This document shows, in pieces, positions 9,961 through 21,095 of a stretch of DNA of 64,000 bases. The notes beneath the pieces were generated by a model. It was not told where the DNA came from. It saw only the letters and a list, made by a program, of their open reading frames with translations, and searched no databases. Position numbers and translations under genes: made by a program. The stretch lies in the NCBI GenBank assembly GCA_026008535.1, contig BRKX01000009.1, forward strand, positions 52,201,001-52,265,000, given 5' to 3'. How positions within the stretch are numbered: position 1 is the stretch's first letter; every line of letters begins with the position of its first letter. This stretch comes from Perilla frutescens (taxonomy: Eukaryota; Streptophyta; Magnoliopsida; Lamiales; Lamiaceae).

Positions 9961-10654
9961 GGATCGACCTTTTCTTAAAGTAGGATCAATAATTTTGTAT
10001 TCTGATGAAATCTGGATTTAATTTAAGTTGTATTTTTTTAGTTGTTAGTATTATTTTAATGTGTGACAAATTGACAATCGAACAGATTTGTTACAACTCT
10101 GGATTCTGTAGCTGTCTCGTGTTTGATCTGAAAGCTTCGACATACATTAAACCCGTTAAATATATATTTTTATATATCTACAATTTAAAAGTAATTGTAA
10201 CAAAGAATTTTCAAATATGTTTCTTAAGTAAATTAATGCCCCATATTTTGAGATACATATAATAAAATTAAACTAAATACAGATAAGGAATGGGAGGGCT
10301 TGAAATAAAAGAGAAAAAGAAGTTATGACCTAATTAATATTTTAGAGTTTAGAGAGAAATTGGTCCCCCATTAAGGCTGGTCCCTAGTTTGCTGGTTACG
10401 CTTAACAAATTTAGTTCGACTTGTTTTTGACAATAGGTTTTGAATGGGGGTAATGGAATTATTTTGATTAGGTTAATTTCAACTATTAATAGGCTCGAAA
10501 TACCAGCTAAATTAACTTATATTATATTTTAGACCTAGGATGCAGTATAGTAGGGTATGCTTCCATTTTTAAATTCCATTATTTGTTATGTCTCATATAT
10601 ATAAACTTTACCACCATTCATGCACTCATGCATAGACCATACAACAGTGACATG

Positions 10655-10660
<6 letters not shown>

Positions 10661-10697
<37 letters not shown>
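10661..10697. repeat. (TA)n microsatellite
   Basis: A perfect TA dinucleotide run of 37 bases. Confidence 0.95.
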
Positions 10698-10699
<2 letters not shown>

Positions 10700-10769
10700 G
10701 ACATAGAGTATAATAAATCATAGTTCATGATATTTTTGTAAAAATATTCGTGTTATTCTAACAATATAT

Positions 10770-10786
10770 ACACACACACACACACA
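10770..10786. repeat. (AC)n microsatellite
   Basis: A short perfect AC run of 17 bases following a brief TA stretch. Confidence 0.9.
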
Positions 10787-10826
10787 AATATTTAAAGGGT
10801 GGTGAGTTGAAATATTGAAAAGATTA

Positions 10827-10827
<1 letters not shown>

Positions 10828-10859
<32 letters not shown>
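10828..10859. repeat. (AAT)n microsatellite
   Basis: A perfect AAT trinucleotide run of about 32 bases. Confidence 0.95.
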
Positions 10860-10860
<1 letters not shown>

Positions 10861-13135
10861 GAAATAGTAAGCGATTGGTTTAATGATGTCCAGTTGCAAT
10901 GGGCTGAAACTCCGATAGGTGTGACGAATATTGTTTCAGCACTCAGCGTGTCTCATGGCTGCTCCTTAACTTGTTTCACTCTTTCCCAACATTGCTTACC
11001 TAATCCACTTTTTTTGTGCTTCTAATTAATTTTTATTTTATTCTATCAAATTATTAGCTACCTAATAATTATATATTCACAGTCTTGATATAACTGCAAT
11101 TAAATTATTCGATACTTGCTATTTTAATTCATTATATAGTATATAGTACTCCTTAATTTTAGATTTGATCTCATACATTTTATCAGGCCAATTGTATTAT
11201 GATGAACATCAATATAATAAAGCCGAATAATATATTAAGATGAGTTTGAACTTTCAAAGTGTAGCTCGAATCCAGTTTCAAAATTTTCATGCTATAAAAT
11301 TTGAAAATATTTTCAAAGTTCACAACTTAATTATATATCTATTATGTTGGTTGAATACAAGTCGACATATATATTATATTAATTGAGAAAAAACAAATGA
11401 ATATATTAATTTACTAAATTCGAAGCTGCAAGATTACAAAATCACGTTAAAACAATGAAGTTCATTGAATCTCCCTATTAACGGAAAAAGAAAACTGAAT
11501 AAGCATTAATAGCTTTTATTCGACTCTGTAAAGTCACTAACAAAATATAAATCCATTTGCTAAATACACAGATACGTTATATTGAATGTGCGAATTATTT
11601 TTTTAGATATAGGCACACATACAAACATGGTGATGTTTATTGCCACTCAAATGTTATTTAAAGAGTAATTCAACTACAAGATTTTGATGTATTGCTCTAA
11701 ATAATTGAAATATATAAGTACTTAACAACGGCAACAGAAAAATTCTTACAACATGGAAAGGCAATAATAACAATTAAATTTAATTGGTATTATATTAGTA
11801 TACTCTTATCTCACTAAGTATGGAGGTTTTATTTAAACACAACAAACAATAATATGCTTTGGCTTCATATATAGGTTTGCAATTATAAGAGTGTCTATAT
11901 CATATAAAGTTAATTGGAATCGAATTTTGGCAACTCTCTATTATTCATTCTGTTAAATGTTAATTAGTGTCGATGTTTCTTATAGAATGGTTCACCAGTT
12001 TGAAAAAAGATTTTTATTTATTTATTTTTATTCACATACCTGACCTGATGGTTTGAAAAAAATTTATATTTACATATATTAACCTAAAATATATATTTTA
12101 ATATTCATTTTATTTTATTTTATTTTAAAGCAGTTGTAAACAATTTCATTTTTATTTGAGAAAACCAAGGGCGTACAGTTTAAGCTCGCGCAACTTCGAT
12201 GCAATTTTTAGAACACTTAAAACTTAATTACCATTAAAATAGCAACTTCGAGTTTATATAGTAAAATAAAGGAAAATTTTATTTTGCACTCCGTTATGTG
12301 ATACTAATTCATAAATTTGATCAACGCAATTTGAATATTTGTAAGCAGATACAAATCAATCTCTCTCGAGATCGAAAGATACTTTAAATGAAAAAAATAT
12401 AAAAAAATTCACATGGTGGCGGCTTCCTTACTTTATTATATTCTATTATTTTTTATAAAATAAAAATGAACCATAAATTAATTTGCTACAACACAATTAG
12501 GTGTCTTGTTTCCTAAGTTACAATCACGCTCTAACACTATGGGATAGATATGTAGGTGCACGAGTGGCTAGCTGGATTAAATTTTAAATAAATTAAGCCA
12601 ATTATTACATGCAATTAATGGCGAATACATTATTATAATTAGCCAAGACTTCATCAAGATTGCAATTGGGACATATACAAAATTTATGGAAAACAATTTA
12701 GCTGTGCATGAACTCACATTAGCCAACGACTTAATTGGTTAAAGGAAGAGTGGAAGACCAAATAATTCCACCAATATACCTTACATTATATTATCATGGT
12801 AAATTTTATATTTCAATTATGAAGGTAGATCATATTTTATAATGGTACGATATTCAATACATTTGATATGCTTTGGTGATAATATAATATAATTAATTAA
12901 GATATAATATAAAAGTGGAATATGAAATCTCATACACGACCCCGAATAATTAAAAGATATTCTAAGCAACATGAAATTGAAATCTATTAAATGACCAGCT
13001 TACATATACTTTAGCATCTTCAAAAAAAAAAAAACAAAAAAAAAAACGGCCCCATATGTGTTCCTAATGATCGAATTCTAATCATTTTTTAATTAAAATG
13101 AATTTAACGTAGTGTGTAGTGAATTTCATTGGCTA

Positions 13136-13243
13136 GACCCCGATACGATCCTCGACGATGACATCGCCGTATATTTCTGGCATGGAAAGTCCGGCTGGGG
13201 CATCTATGAGAGTGGTTCTAAACTCTGGAGAGAAACGAAGTGA
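13136..13243 (+). other. Coding-like island of unknown origin
   Basis: About 108 bases of GC-balanced sequence stand out from AT-rich surroundings. The plus strand reads as 35 codons ending in TGA and includes a tryptophan/glycine-rich FWHGKSGWGIYESG segment. The minus strand also reads open, with an LIDAPAGLSMPEIYGDV segment preceded by CTCTCCAG, which resembles a splice acceptor. I cannot assign a family on either strand. It could be a captured exon fragment or a gene remnant. Confidence 0.3.
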
Positions 13244-13815
13244 TGTGAGAATTAAGAATCAATTCTTATTCTATTTAATTTAATCAATATTTACAGTTCA
13301 AATTAAGCGAATTAAGTGGTAGTAATTCCGTAATAAGAATCAATTCAATAGACCGTGAGATTAGTAAGGGCAAAATCGAAAAAAAAAATTAAACAATTAG
13401 ATTTTGTAGAGATTCAATCACCATTTACTACTCACAGAGATAACTTACACAATCTTCCGCGAAAGTCAAAGATAAAGATTAAATACAACAACAACAACAA
13501 CAATTCCATAGAGGTTTCAAATCTTTTGAATGACGATAAACAACAACGAAAGATTGAATCTTGAATCCAGAAAAGATGAAAAATCAAGGTGATATTTTGT
13601 TTAATTTTTTTCCATCTTTTATTGCAATTTTGTATTTTTCATTGAAAAATGATTTAGCATTCTTTCATGATGATTTAGAAATTTCATTTTGTTTTCTTAG
13701 CATTACAATACTGCCGAAACATATAAAATCTAATATTGAACGAACTCTGTTAGTATTATTTCATGATGATTTAGCAATGTATGATTTATCTGTACATTTT
13801 GTGAATTTTAGCAAT
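13244..13815. other. AT-rich DNA with no supported gene
   Basis: Two short open frames run through here, but both are low-complexity. A 16-base TTTCATGATGATTTAG occurs twice, near 13664 and 13762, hinting at a local duplication. Confidence 0.4.
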
Positions 13816-14120
13816 TACTACAAGAAAATGCGGGTTTTCCAGCGAAAATATTACATCGTTAATTTGGGCGGTAGAATATGTTTGGATTCCAGCGGCATTT
13901 TGCCGCTGGATATATTTTTAGACAATTATATTCTAGCGCAATGTGTACACTGGAATTATAAACGACTACAAAATCAGTTGGAAGCCTGGAATTTTAAACG
14001 GGATACAAAATCGATATTCAGCTTGCATTGCCTGCTGGAATAGTAATTCAGGCTTGTAATAGTTGATTCCAGTGTTTAAAAATCCCTTGCAAGGAATCGA
14101 ACCCTGTATTCATGGGTTAA
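13816..14120 (+). mobile_element. CACTA (Spm-like) transposon terminus, fragment
   Basis: The sequence from 13816 reads TACTACAAGAAAATG. This matches the plant CACTA terminal repeat CACTACAAGAAAA except for the first base. The following 250 bases contain repeated CCAGCG and TTCCAGC/GCTGGAA motifs in both orientations, including a hairpin-forming stretch near 13886-13908. Such motifs are typical of CACTA subterminal regions that bind the TnpA-type protein. No matching right terminus or transposase is visible, so this is a single surviving end. Confidence 0.55.
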
Positions 14121-14272
14121 TAAAATATATTTCTCCACCAATTTATCTACTCAATTTTTGGTTATGTTTAAAGTTGCTCTTTTAAGATATCTATATAATA
14201 TAGAATAACAACACCGTGACCGCAATTAGAAAATTTTCATTTTCCCGCCAGAATGAAATTTCTAGATTTAGA

Positions 14273-14276
<4 letters not shown>

Positions 14277-14339
<63 letters not shown>
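14277..14339. repeat. (AT)n microsatellite
   Basis: A perfect AT run of 63 bases that ends 18 bases left of the Copia LTR at 14358. Confidence 0.97.
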
Positions 14340-14342
<3 letters not shown>

Positions 14343-14357
14343 ATAGACTATAATGGG

Positions 14358-15080
14358 TGTGGAGATTGGCCCATTGCCCTTTTATCTCTCACGACCCATT
14401 ACCCCATTTCTTTTACAAGCCCAGTTGCTACTTAACCTAATTTTCCATATATGATTGCTTAACCCTACTTTTCCTAATCTGATCACTCCCTCTATCTACT
14501 TAATCTCTCACACCCCTTCATCTCCCTCAAGCCCTACCTCTGATCTCTTCACCGATTAAGCTCTGTAAAGCCTTCTTCTCCGTTCTTTCGCCAGAATCCT
14601 GTGTTTGTGGGTTCTTGAGTGGCTGTGCTGTGAGATTGAGTGTGAGCCTTACCCGTGAGAGTGATTTAGAGGGCTTCATTGTCTGCAATCCCATTGTTCA
14701 ACTCCTTTGTGGCTTGAGTCTGTGTCGCCGGAAGTTGTAGTGCCCCCTGACAGGAAGATCTGAGCCAAGTGTCTTTGAGACACAACCATTCTTCCATCTT
14801 CAACTTTCTGATTTCTTATTTCTACTTTTATTTTCAGATCTTCATATTATCTGCTTCTGCTGTGACTAGTGTATGAATCTGCAATGTTCTAATTATATTT
14901 ATGTTTACAGATTCTATCACCTATGTTCGAAGCCCTAGTCTGTGATGAATCTATACTCTGAGACTATTTTGGTTGGCCGATTACTCAAGATCTTGTTCCT
15001 AAGCCACTTGAGTGGCCGTGAGGTAAACAGAAGGGGTTGGGAACCAAGCAGTGAACCCCCGGCTAGGCTGATACCCAACA
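14358..15080 (+). repeat. Copia 5' LTR
   Basis: The 723-bp repeat starts TGTGGAGATTGG and ends ATACCCAACA. It is directly followed by the primer-binding site. It lacks a 12-base segment that the 3' LTR has near 20425. Confidence 0.95.
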
Positions 15081-15081
15081 G

Positions 15082-15093
15082 TGGTATCAGAGC
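15082..15093 (+). other. Copia primer-binding site
   Basis: TGGTATCAGAGC, complementary to the 3' end of initiator methionine tRNA, begins two bases after the 5' LTR. Confidence 0.92.
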
Positions 15094-15855
15094 CAGGTTT
15101 CCCTAGCCAGGGGCACCCTCGAACCCCCATTTGTCTCACCTCGCCGCCGGTAAGGACCGCGCCTATTTCGCCCCCGACGGGCTCGAACAAAAAGGTAAGT
15201 CCGGCCTCTCCCCTGCCTGGGAGAGCCGGCTCTGGTATAACTCCTAAACTCTAAACTCTTATGTGTGGTATCTTGCGATCCTGCCTTATCTCTTGCTTCC
15301 GCTTTACTCTCTCTTGAATCACCTTGGCATTCAAAGCTATCTTTAACCCTAGCTTATGGTCCGGACCTTCTGGACTCTCCTGTAGGTTTCCTCAAAGTGG
15401 GTTGCCCAGATAGCAGGGTTAAGAAAGGTGTTCTAGAGTATTTTTGGTAATCTGCTTGCCTTCTGCTGTTTTTTCTCTCTCTGGTGGTTGTTGGTTTTAT
15501 ACCTTTGTTATTCTGGTGTTGTTGATCTCTCTGTGGGAGAAATTTGTGTGGAACTCTGTGCTGTGAGTTCCTGTGAACTGACTGTAATACTTTTAGTCAG
15601 TTGTCTCTAGTCTGAATCAAGTATGGGATTGTCTTGAGTGAACCCCTGCTCCACAGATCAATCTGTGCTGAGAACTGGGCTAACCTCAACACATTATTCC
15701 CCGGAGAACTTGTTTTCAGTGTTTTTTAGAGTTAATCTCCTGTGTTTCTGGTGTTTTACCTGCCTTTTGGGCTCTTCTGTGGGTATCTTACTTGGTTCCC
15801 TGAAATTCTATGGTGTTTTGCTTGGTTTTCTATTGTCTCTGTGATTGCTGTCATC
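15094..15855. other. Copia untranslated leader
   Basis: No supported gene. The segment lies between the primer-binding site and the gag start and is the element's leader. Short open frames within it have no domain. Confidence 0.7.
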
Positions 15856-16687
15856 ATGAATAACTTGAATATGGTGCCTTTTAATGGAAGAGATGATTTT
15901 CAGGACTGAAAAACCAAGATTGAATGTATTTTGACAAAAGAAAAAAATCAATAAAGCTATTTCTACAAAAATTGATGCTTCTGTGGAAGATGAAAAGTTA
16001 CATGAGATGAATGATAGTGCTAGAGCCACAATTTTGTTAAATCTGAGTAGCACAGTGGTTAGAAAGGTGTCTCATCATAAATGTGCTAAAGAGTTATGGG
16101 ATAATTTGATTACTTTATACATTGCAGCCTCTGAGGAATCTGTGTGGTCTCTACAAAACCAATTTATGTCTTTTCAAATGGATGCTTCAAAAGATATTGA
16201 TTCTAATATGGATGAGTTTTATAAATTATTACAAGATTTGAAACTAGCTGGTGATGATTCTCTTGAAAAATATGCTCCTCAAGTGTTGCTTGGTTCTATA
16301 CCTGAGTCTTTTGCTGAAGTAAAATCTGCCTTCAAATATGGTGGTTCAAAAGTTAATTGTGATATGATTGTTATTGGCCTAAAGGCTAAAGAGAGTGAAA
16401 TGAAAAAATTGAAATCCCAGCCTTTGCAAAATGAAATCATGTATGTGAATAGAAACCATAATAGAAACCATCATTCTAGTTTTAATAAATCTCTGAATCC
16501 TGAAAACCCAAGTGTGATTGCTGCAGAAAAACATAGGAGAGAACAAAACCAGCATCATCTTCAGAATTATGCTTAGAACAACCATAATCATGCTCAGAAT
16601 CATGCTCAAAACCACAATTTTGATCAAAAGCCTGGAAAAACATGTTGGAATTGTGGTAAACCTGGTCATTTCTCTAATAGATGCAAA
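15856..16687 (+). pseudogene. Copia gag remnant
   Basis: The ATG at 15856 opens a frame with the typical MVPFNGRDDF start. The next residue, normally tryptophan, is a TGA (15907-15909), and a frameshift follows within about 60 bases. The rest reads in another frame from 15983 and contains the UBN2-type Copia gag domain (the AKELWDNL segment, then LLQDLKLAGD). A TAG at 16574 precedes a CCHC zinc knuckle with the spacing CX2CX4HX4C (CWNCGKPGHFSNRC) at about 16645-16686. The knuckle binds element RNA in active relatives. Confidence 0.9.
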
Positions 16688-19600
16688 ATGCCTAAAAGAA
16701 ACAAGGTTTATGAGCCCAAACAGCATGCAAACAATGTGTATGATGATGATGGTATTTATATGGTTCATGATGTGTATGATTTCCAATTTATCAATTATAC
16801 CAATGCTGTTTCCAAAAATGTGCATAATAATGAGTGGTTGATTGATTCTAGATGTACTTTTTATGTCACACCTTTTAAACACATGTTCCATAATTTGCAT
16901 TACATTAACTTAGGACATGTTGCATTGGCTGATGGTCAAAACTGTGAAATCCTTGGAAGAGGTGATATATGTTTAAAATTTGAAAATGGAAGCATCTTAA
17001 CTCTCAATGATGTCAGATATGTGCCTCAACTAAAATTTAGCCTGCTCTCTGTGTCTAAGATTGCTGACAACATGCTTAATGGATCTGTGAATTACCTGAG
17101 ATTTAAGTTTGAAAAAGATTCTATGCTCTATTTCAATGCTCCTAGAAAAGGAGATTTGTATGCTGTTCAAGCTGAGTCTGTACCCTTGCCTATTGTTAAT
17201 TCTGTGCAAGAAGATAAAACTGAACTTTGGCATGATAGACTAGGGCACATAAGTAATAAAGGGCTTGAAATTCTGCATAAATCTGGTGCTTTTTGTAATG
17301 ATAAAATAACAAGCTCGTCATTCTATGAGCCTTGTGTTTTGGGTAAACATCATAAAGTGCCTTTGCCTGTTACTATGCCATATCCTAGGAAGCATGTTAG
17401 TTCTGTGATATTGGAATATCTGCATGCTGATGTATGGGGCCCCTCTAAAGAGCCTACTCATGGTGGTAATGTGTATTTCCTGTCTATCATTGATGATTAC
17501 TCCAGAAAAACATGGGTTTTCTTGATGAAAAATAAGTCTGATGTTTTCACAAAATTTTCAAAATGGGCTGTAGAAATTCAGAATCAAACTGGTGAGACAA
17601 TCAAATGTCTAAGAACTGATAATGGATTAGAATTTTGCAACCAAGCTATGGATAGTTGGTGCTCTGTAAGAGGCATCAAGAGACATAAGTCTGTGCCTTA
17701 CACTCCTCAGCAGAATGGAGTGGATGAAAGAATGAATAGAACTCTTCTTGAAAGAGTTAGGAGTCTGTTAATTTCATCTGGTCTAGGAAAACAATTATGG
17801 GGTGAAGCTCTTATAAGTGCATGTTATCTTATTAATAGATCCCCCTCTGTTCCTATGCATGGAAAATTGCCTGAATCTGTTTTCTTAAACAAACATGTGT
17901 GCTTGAATAATTTGAGAATTTTTGGGTGTGTTGCTTATGTGCATCAAAAGTTGAGTAAACTTGAACCTAGAGCAAGAAAATGTGTTTTCCTTGGATACCC
18001 AGAAGGTGTAAAAGGGTATAGACTTTGGGATAAAAGTGTACCTGGTTTTAAATCATGCATAAGCAGAGATGTGTTGTTTAATGAACTTGATTTTCCATGT
18101 TTATCTGAAACCCCACCTTCTGTTACTCCAAGTGAGATGGAGAACTTGCAGTACTTGAATCAAAATTTTTATGATTTCTTGTTTTCTCCTGATATTCCTA
18201 ATAAGGTGGATGATTCTACTCATGTCCCTTCTGAGCTTGACATGCAGAACAATGAAAATGAAAACATGTATGTGACTGATGATATTGATGTTAATGACTC
18301 TATTTCTCATAATGACTCTAAAATTGAACCTACTAATAATATGAATGTGTCAGACACTGAGAATAGTTCTAACTCTGAATCTTAACCTAAAAATGCATCT
18401 GAACCTATTCCTGAACATGAGAACTTGAGTAATTATCAACTTGCTAGAGATAGATCTAGAAGAACTGTGAGATTGTCTGGAAGATATGATGATTACAACT
18501 TTCTCTGAAGCTGTGAACTCTCTTGAGTCTGAAAAGTGGCTTGATGCTATGAATTGTGAAATTAAATCTCTGCATGATAATAACACCTGGATTCTTGTTG
18601 AAAAACCTGAAAATTGTTCTGTTGTTGAGTGCAAATGGTTGTTCAAAATTAAGCAAGAGATTAATAATAAGATACAAAGCCAGACTTGTTGTAAATGGTT
18701 TTACTCAGAAAGAAGGAATTGATTACAATGAAATCTTTGCTCCTGTGGTTAAATTTACAACTGTTAGAATTATGCTTGCTTTGGTTGCTCATTTTGATTG
18801 GGAACTTAAACAGATGGATGCGACTACAGCTTTCTTGCATGGTGAACTTGAAAATAATATATACATGCATCAACCTGAGAGTTTCATTGATAAATCTTTC
18901 CCAAATCATGTCTGCTTGCTTAAAAAATCTTTGTATGGGCTGAAGCAATCTCCCAGACAGTGGAACATTAAATTTGATAAATGTATGCAAAGCATGAACT
19001 TTATCAAAAGCAAATTTGATCATTGCTTGTATTACATGCAAACTGAAGTGCCAATGTTTCTCTTGCTATATGTGGATGATATGCTCCTGATTAGTCCATG
19101 TCTGACAACTATTAAATATGTTCAGAGCTGCTTATGTGCAAATTTTGATATGAAAGATCTTGGTGATGCTAGAAAGATCATTGGCATGAACATTGACAGA
19201 GATAGGAAAAATCACACCCTTGTGCTGCATCAAACTGCATATATTGATCAAGTATTAAAGAAATTTAATATGAAAAACTGTAAATCTATCTCTGTTCCCC
19301 TTGCATCTCATTTTGTGCTGAGTAAAGACCAATCCCCTAAAAATGAGTCTGAAATAAATGATATGCAAGATATTCCTTATGCTAATGCTATTGGTTCTGT
19401 AATGTATTTAATGATTAGCACAAGACCTGATATTGTATATGCTGTCTCTTGCTTGAGTATATACATGGCTAATCCTGGGCAGCCTCACTGTGAAGCTTTA
19501 AGTGGCTTCTAAGATACTTGAAAGCCACCATGACTAATGGTTTAACCTTTTCTAAATCTACTGATGGTGTGAAATGTGTGGGATATGTTGACTCTAATTA

Positions 19601-20039
19601 TGCAAATGATAGAGATCATAGAAAGTCAACAACTTCTTATGTGTTTACATTATATGGTGCTTGCATAAGCTGAAAATCTCAATTACAGAGTATTGTTGCC
19701 TTGTCCTCTACTGAGTCTGAGTATATTGCTGCAACTGAGGCTGTGAAAGAAGCCCTCTGGCTCAATGGCGTGCTTACTGAAATAAAATTCATTGATGATA
19801 AACCATTGTTATATTCTGACAGCCAATCTGCTATACAATTGTGCAAGAACCCTGTGTTTCATGACATGACCAAATACATAGATGTGAGATTCCATTTCAT
19901 CAGAGACATTGTTGAAAATGGTGAAGTGTTGCTGGATAAAATTCCTTCAGAATTCAACCCAGCAGATATGGGTACCAAATGTCTTCCAGTTGCAAAGTTG
20001 GAGGCCTGCAAAAGATCCCTGCAAATGGATCTTGGTTGA
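16688..20039 (+). pseudogene. Copia pol remnant: protease, integrase, RT, RNase H
   Basis: The protease site at 16841-16855 reads IDSRC, where active Copia proteases have DSG, so a catalytic-site glycine is lost. The integrase has an HHCC zinc-binding region near 17230-17335 and D, D and E blocks at the VWGPS, RTDNG and NGVDERMNRT segments. A TAA at 18383-18385 stops this frame. The reverse transcriptase is shifted in frame near 18670 and has a YVDDM catalytic motif at about 19069-19083. Another frameshift near 19500 and a TGA near 19671 split the RNase H domain, whose LSSTESEYIA block starts near 19704. Order and motifs are clearly Copia; the lineage within Copia is not assigned. Confidence 0.94.
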
Positions 20040-20355
20040 CTTCTGGGGAAATTGATGGTATACCAGGATACCTGATCTGCCTTTTAAAGGCACCTATGAC
20101 CCCCTGGTTGTTATTTACCCTGTTGGTACTATGCTAGGTGCAATCTAATCAATGACAGCCATTGAATGGCAAGAGATGGATTGATTTGGGTTGGTCTCTA
20201 GTATTGAGACTAAGATAAATACGCAGAGTGTTTATCTATCCCTCTCATACTTTGTCTTTGTGATGAGTATGAGTAAAAATGCTATGATGATCAACTCCAA
20301 AAGATGGCAAGCACTTCCTTGGTGACATAAAAGACTAATGTGCCAAAGGTGGATA

Positions 20356-21090
20356 TGTGGAGATTGGCCCATTGCCCTTTTATCTCTCACGACCCATTAC
20401 CCCATTTCTTTTACAAGCCCAGTTGACGGCCCAGTTACTACTTAACCTAATTTTCCATATATGATTGCTTAACCCTACTTTTCCTGATCTGATCACTCCC
20501 TCTCTCTACTTAATCTCTCGCGCCCCTTCATCTTCCTCAAGCCCTACCTCTGATCTCTTCATCGATTAAGCTCTGTAAAGCCTTCTTCTCCGTTCTTTGG
20601 CCTGAATCCTATGTTTCTGGGTTCCTGAGTGGCTGTGCTGTGAGATTGAGTGTGAGCCTTACCCGTGAGAGTGATTTAGAGGGCTTCATTGCCTGTAATC
20701 CTACTGTTCAACTCCTTTGTGGCTTGAGTCTGTGTCGCCGGAAGTTGTAGTGCCCCCTGAAAGGAAGATCTGAGCCAAGTGTCTTTGAGACACAACCATT
20801 CTTCCATCTTCAACTTTCTGATTTCTTATTTCTAATTTTATTTTCAGATCTTCATATTATCTGCTTCTGCTGTGACTAGTGCATGAATCTGCAATGTTCT
20901 AACTATATTTGTGTTTACAGATTCTATCACCTGTGTTCGAAGCCCAAGTCTGTGATGAATCTATACTCTGAGACTATTTTGGTTGGCCGATTACTCAAGA
21001 TCTTGTTCCTAAGCCACTTGAGTGGCCGTGAGGCAAACAGAAGGGGTTGGGAACCAAGCGGTAAACCCCCGGCTAGGCTGATACCCAACA
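20356..21090 (+). repeat. Copia 3' LTR
   Basis: The 735-bp repeat is the partner of the 5' LTR, starting TGTGGAGATTGG and ending ATACCCAACA. It is preceded by a short purine-rich stretch (AAAGGTGGATA) that serves as the polypurine tract, and followed by the second ATGGG. Confidence 0.95.
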
Positions 21091-21095
21091 ATGGG

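Larger units (their letters stand above)
9961..13135. other. Long AT-rich intergenic stretch
   Basis: No gene, RNA or transposon boundary can be supported across about 3.2 kb. It contains three microsatellites listed separately. The open frame at 10005-10262 is AT-driven and has no domain signal. Confidence 0.5.
14353..21095 (+). mobile_element. Complete Ty1/Copia LTR retrotransposon (decayed), with TSD
   Basis: Two LTRs (14358-15080 and 20356-21090) flank a gag-pol region in the order gag, protease, integrase, reverse transcriptase, RNase H, which defines Copia. A 5-bp target duplication, ATGGG, lies at 14353-14357 and 21091-21095. By my count the LTRs differ by about 26 substitutions plus one 12-base indel, which is roughly 3.6 percent, so the insertion is moderately old. 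The coding region contains several stops and frameshifts and cannot be functional. Confidence 0.96.

Noticed and set aside
10880..10990. Possible C/D-box snoRNA (TGATGT, CTGA and GTGACGA motifs)
   Set aside because: Box C is imperfect, no terminal stem or final D box is present at the right distance, and no guide match was recognised.
13561..14043. Plus-strand open frame of 160 codons
   Set aside because: It crosses the CACTA terminus at 13816, so the two halves have different origins; the translation is AT-driven.
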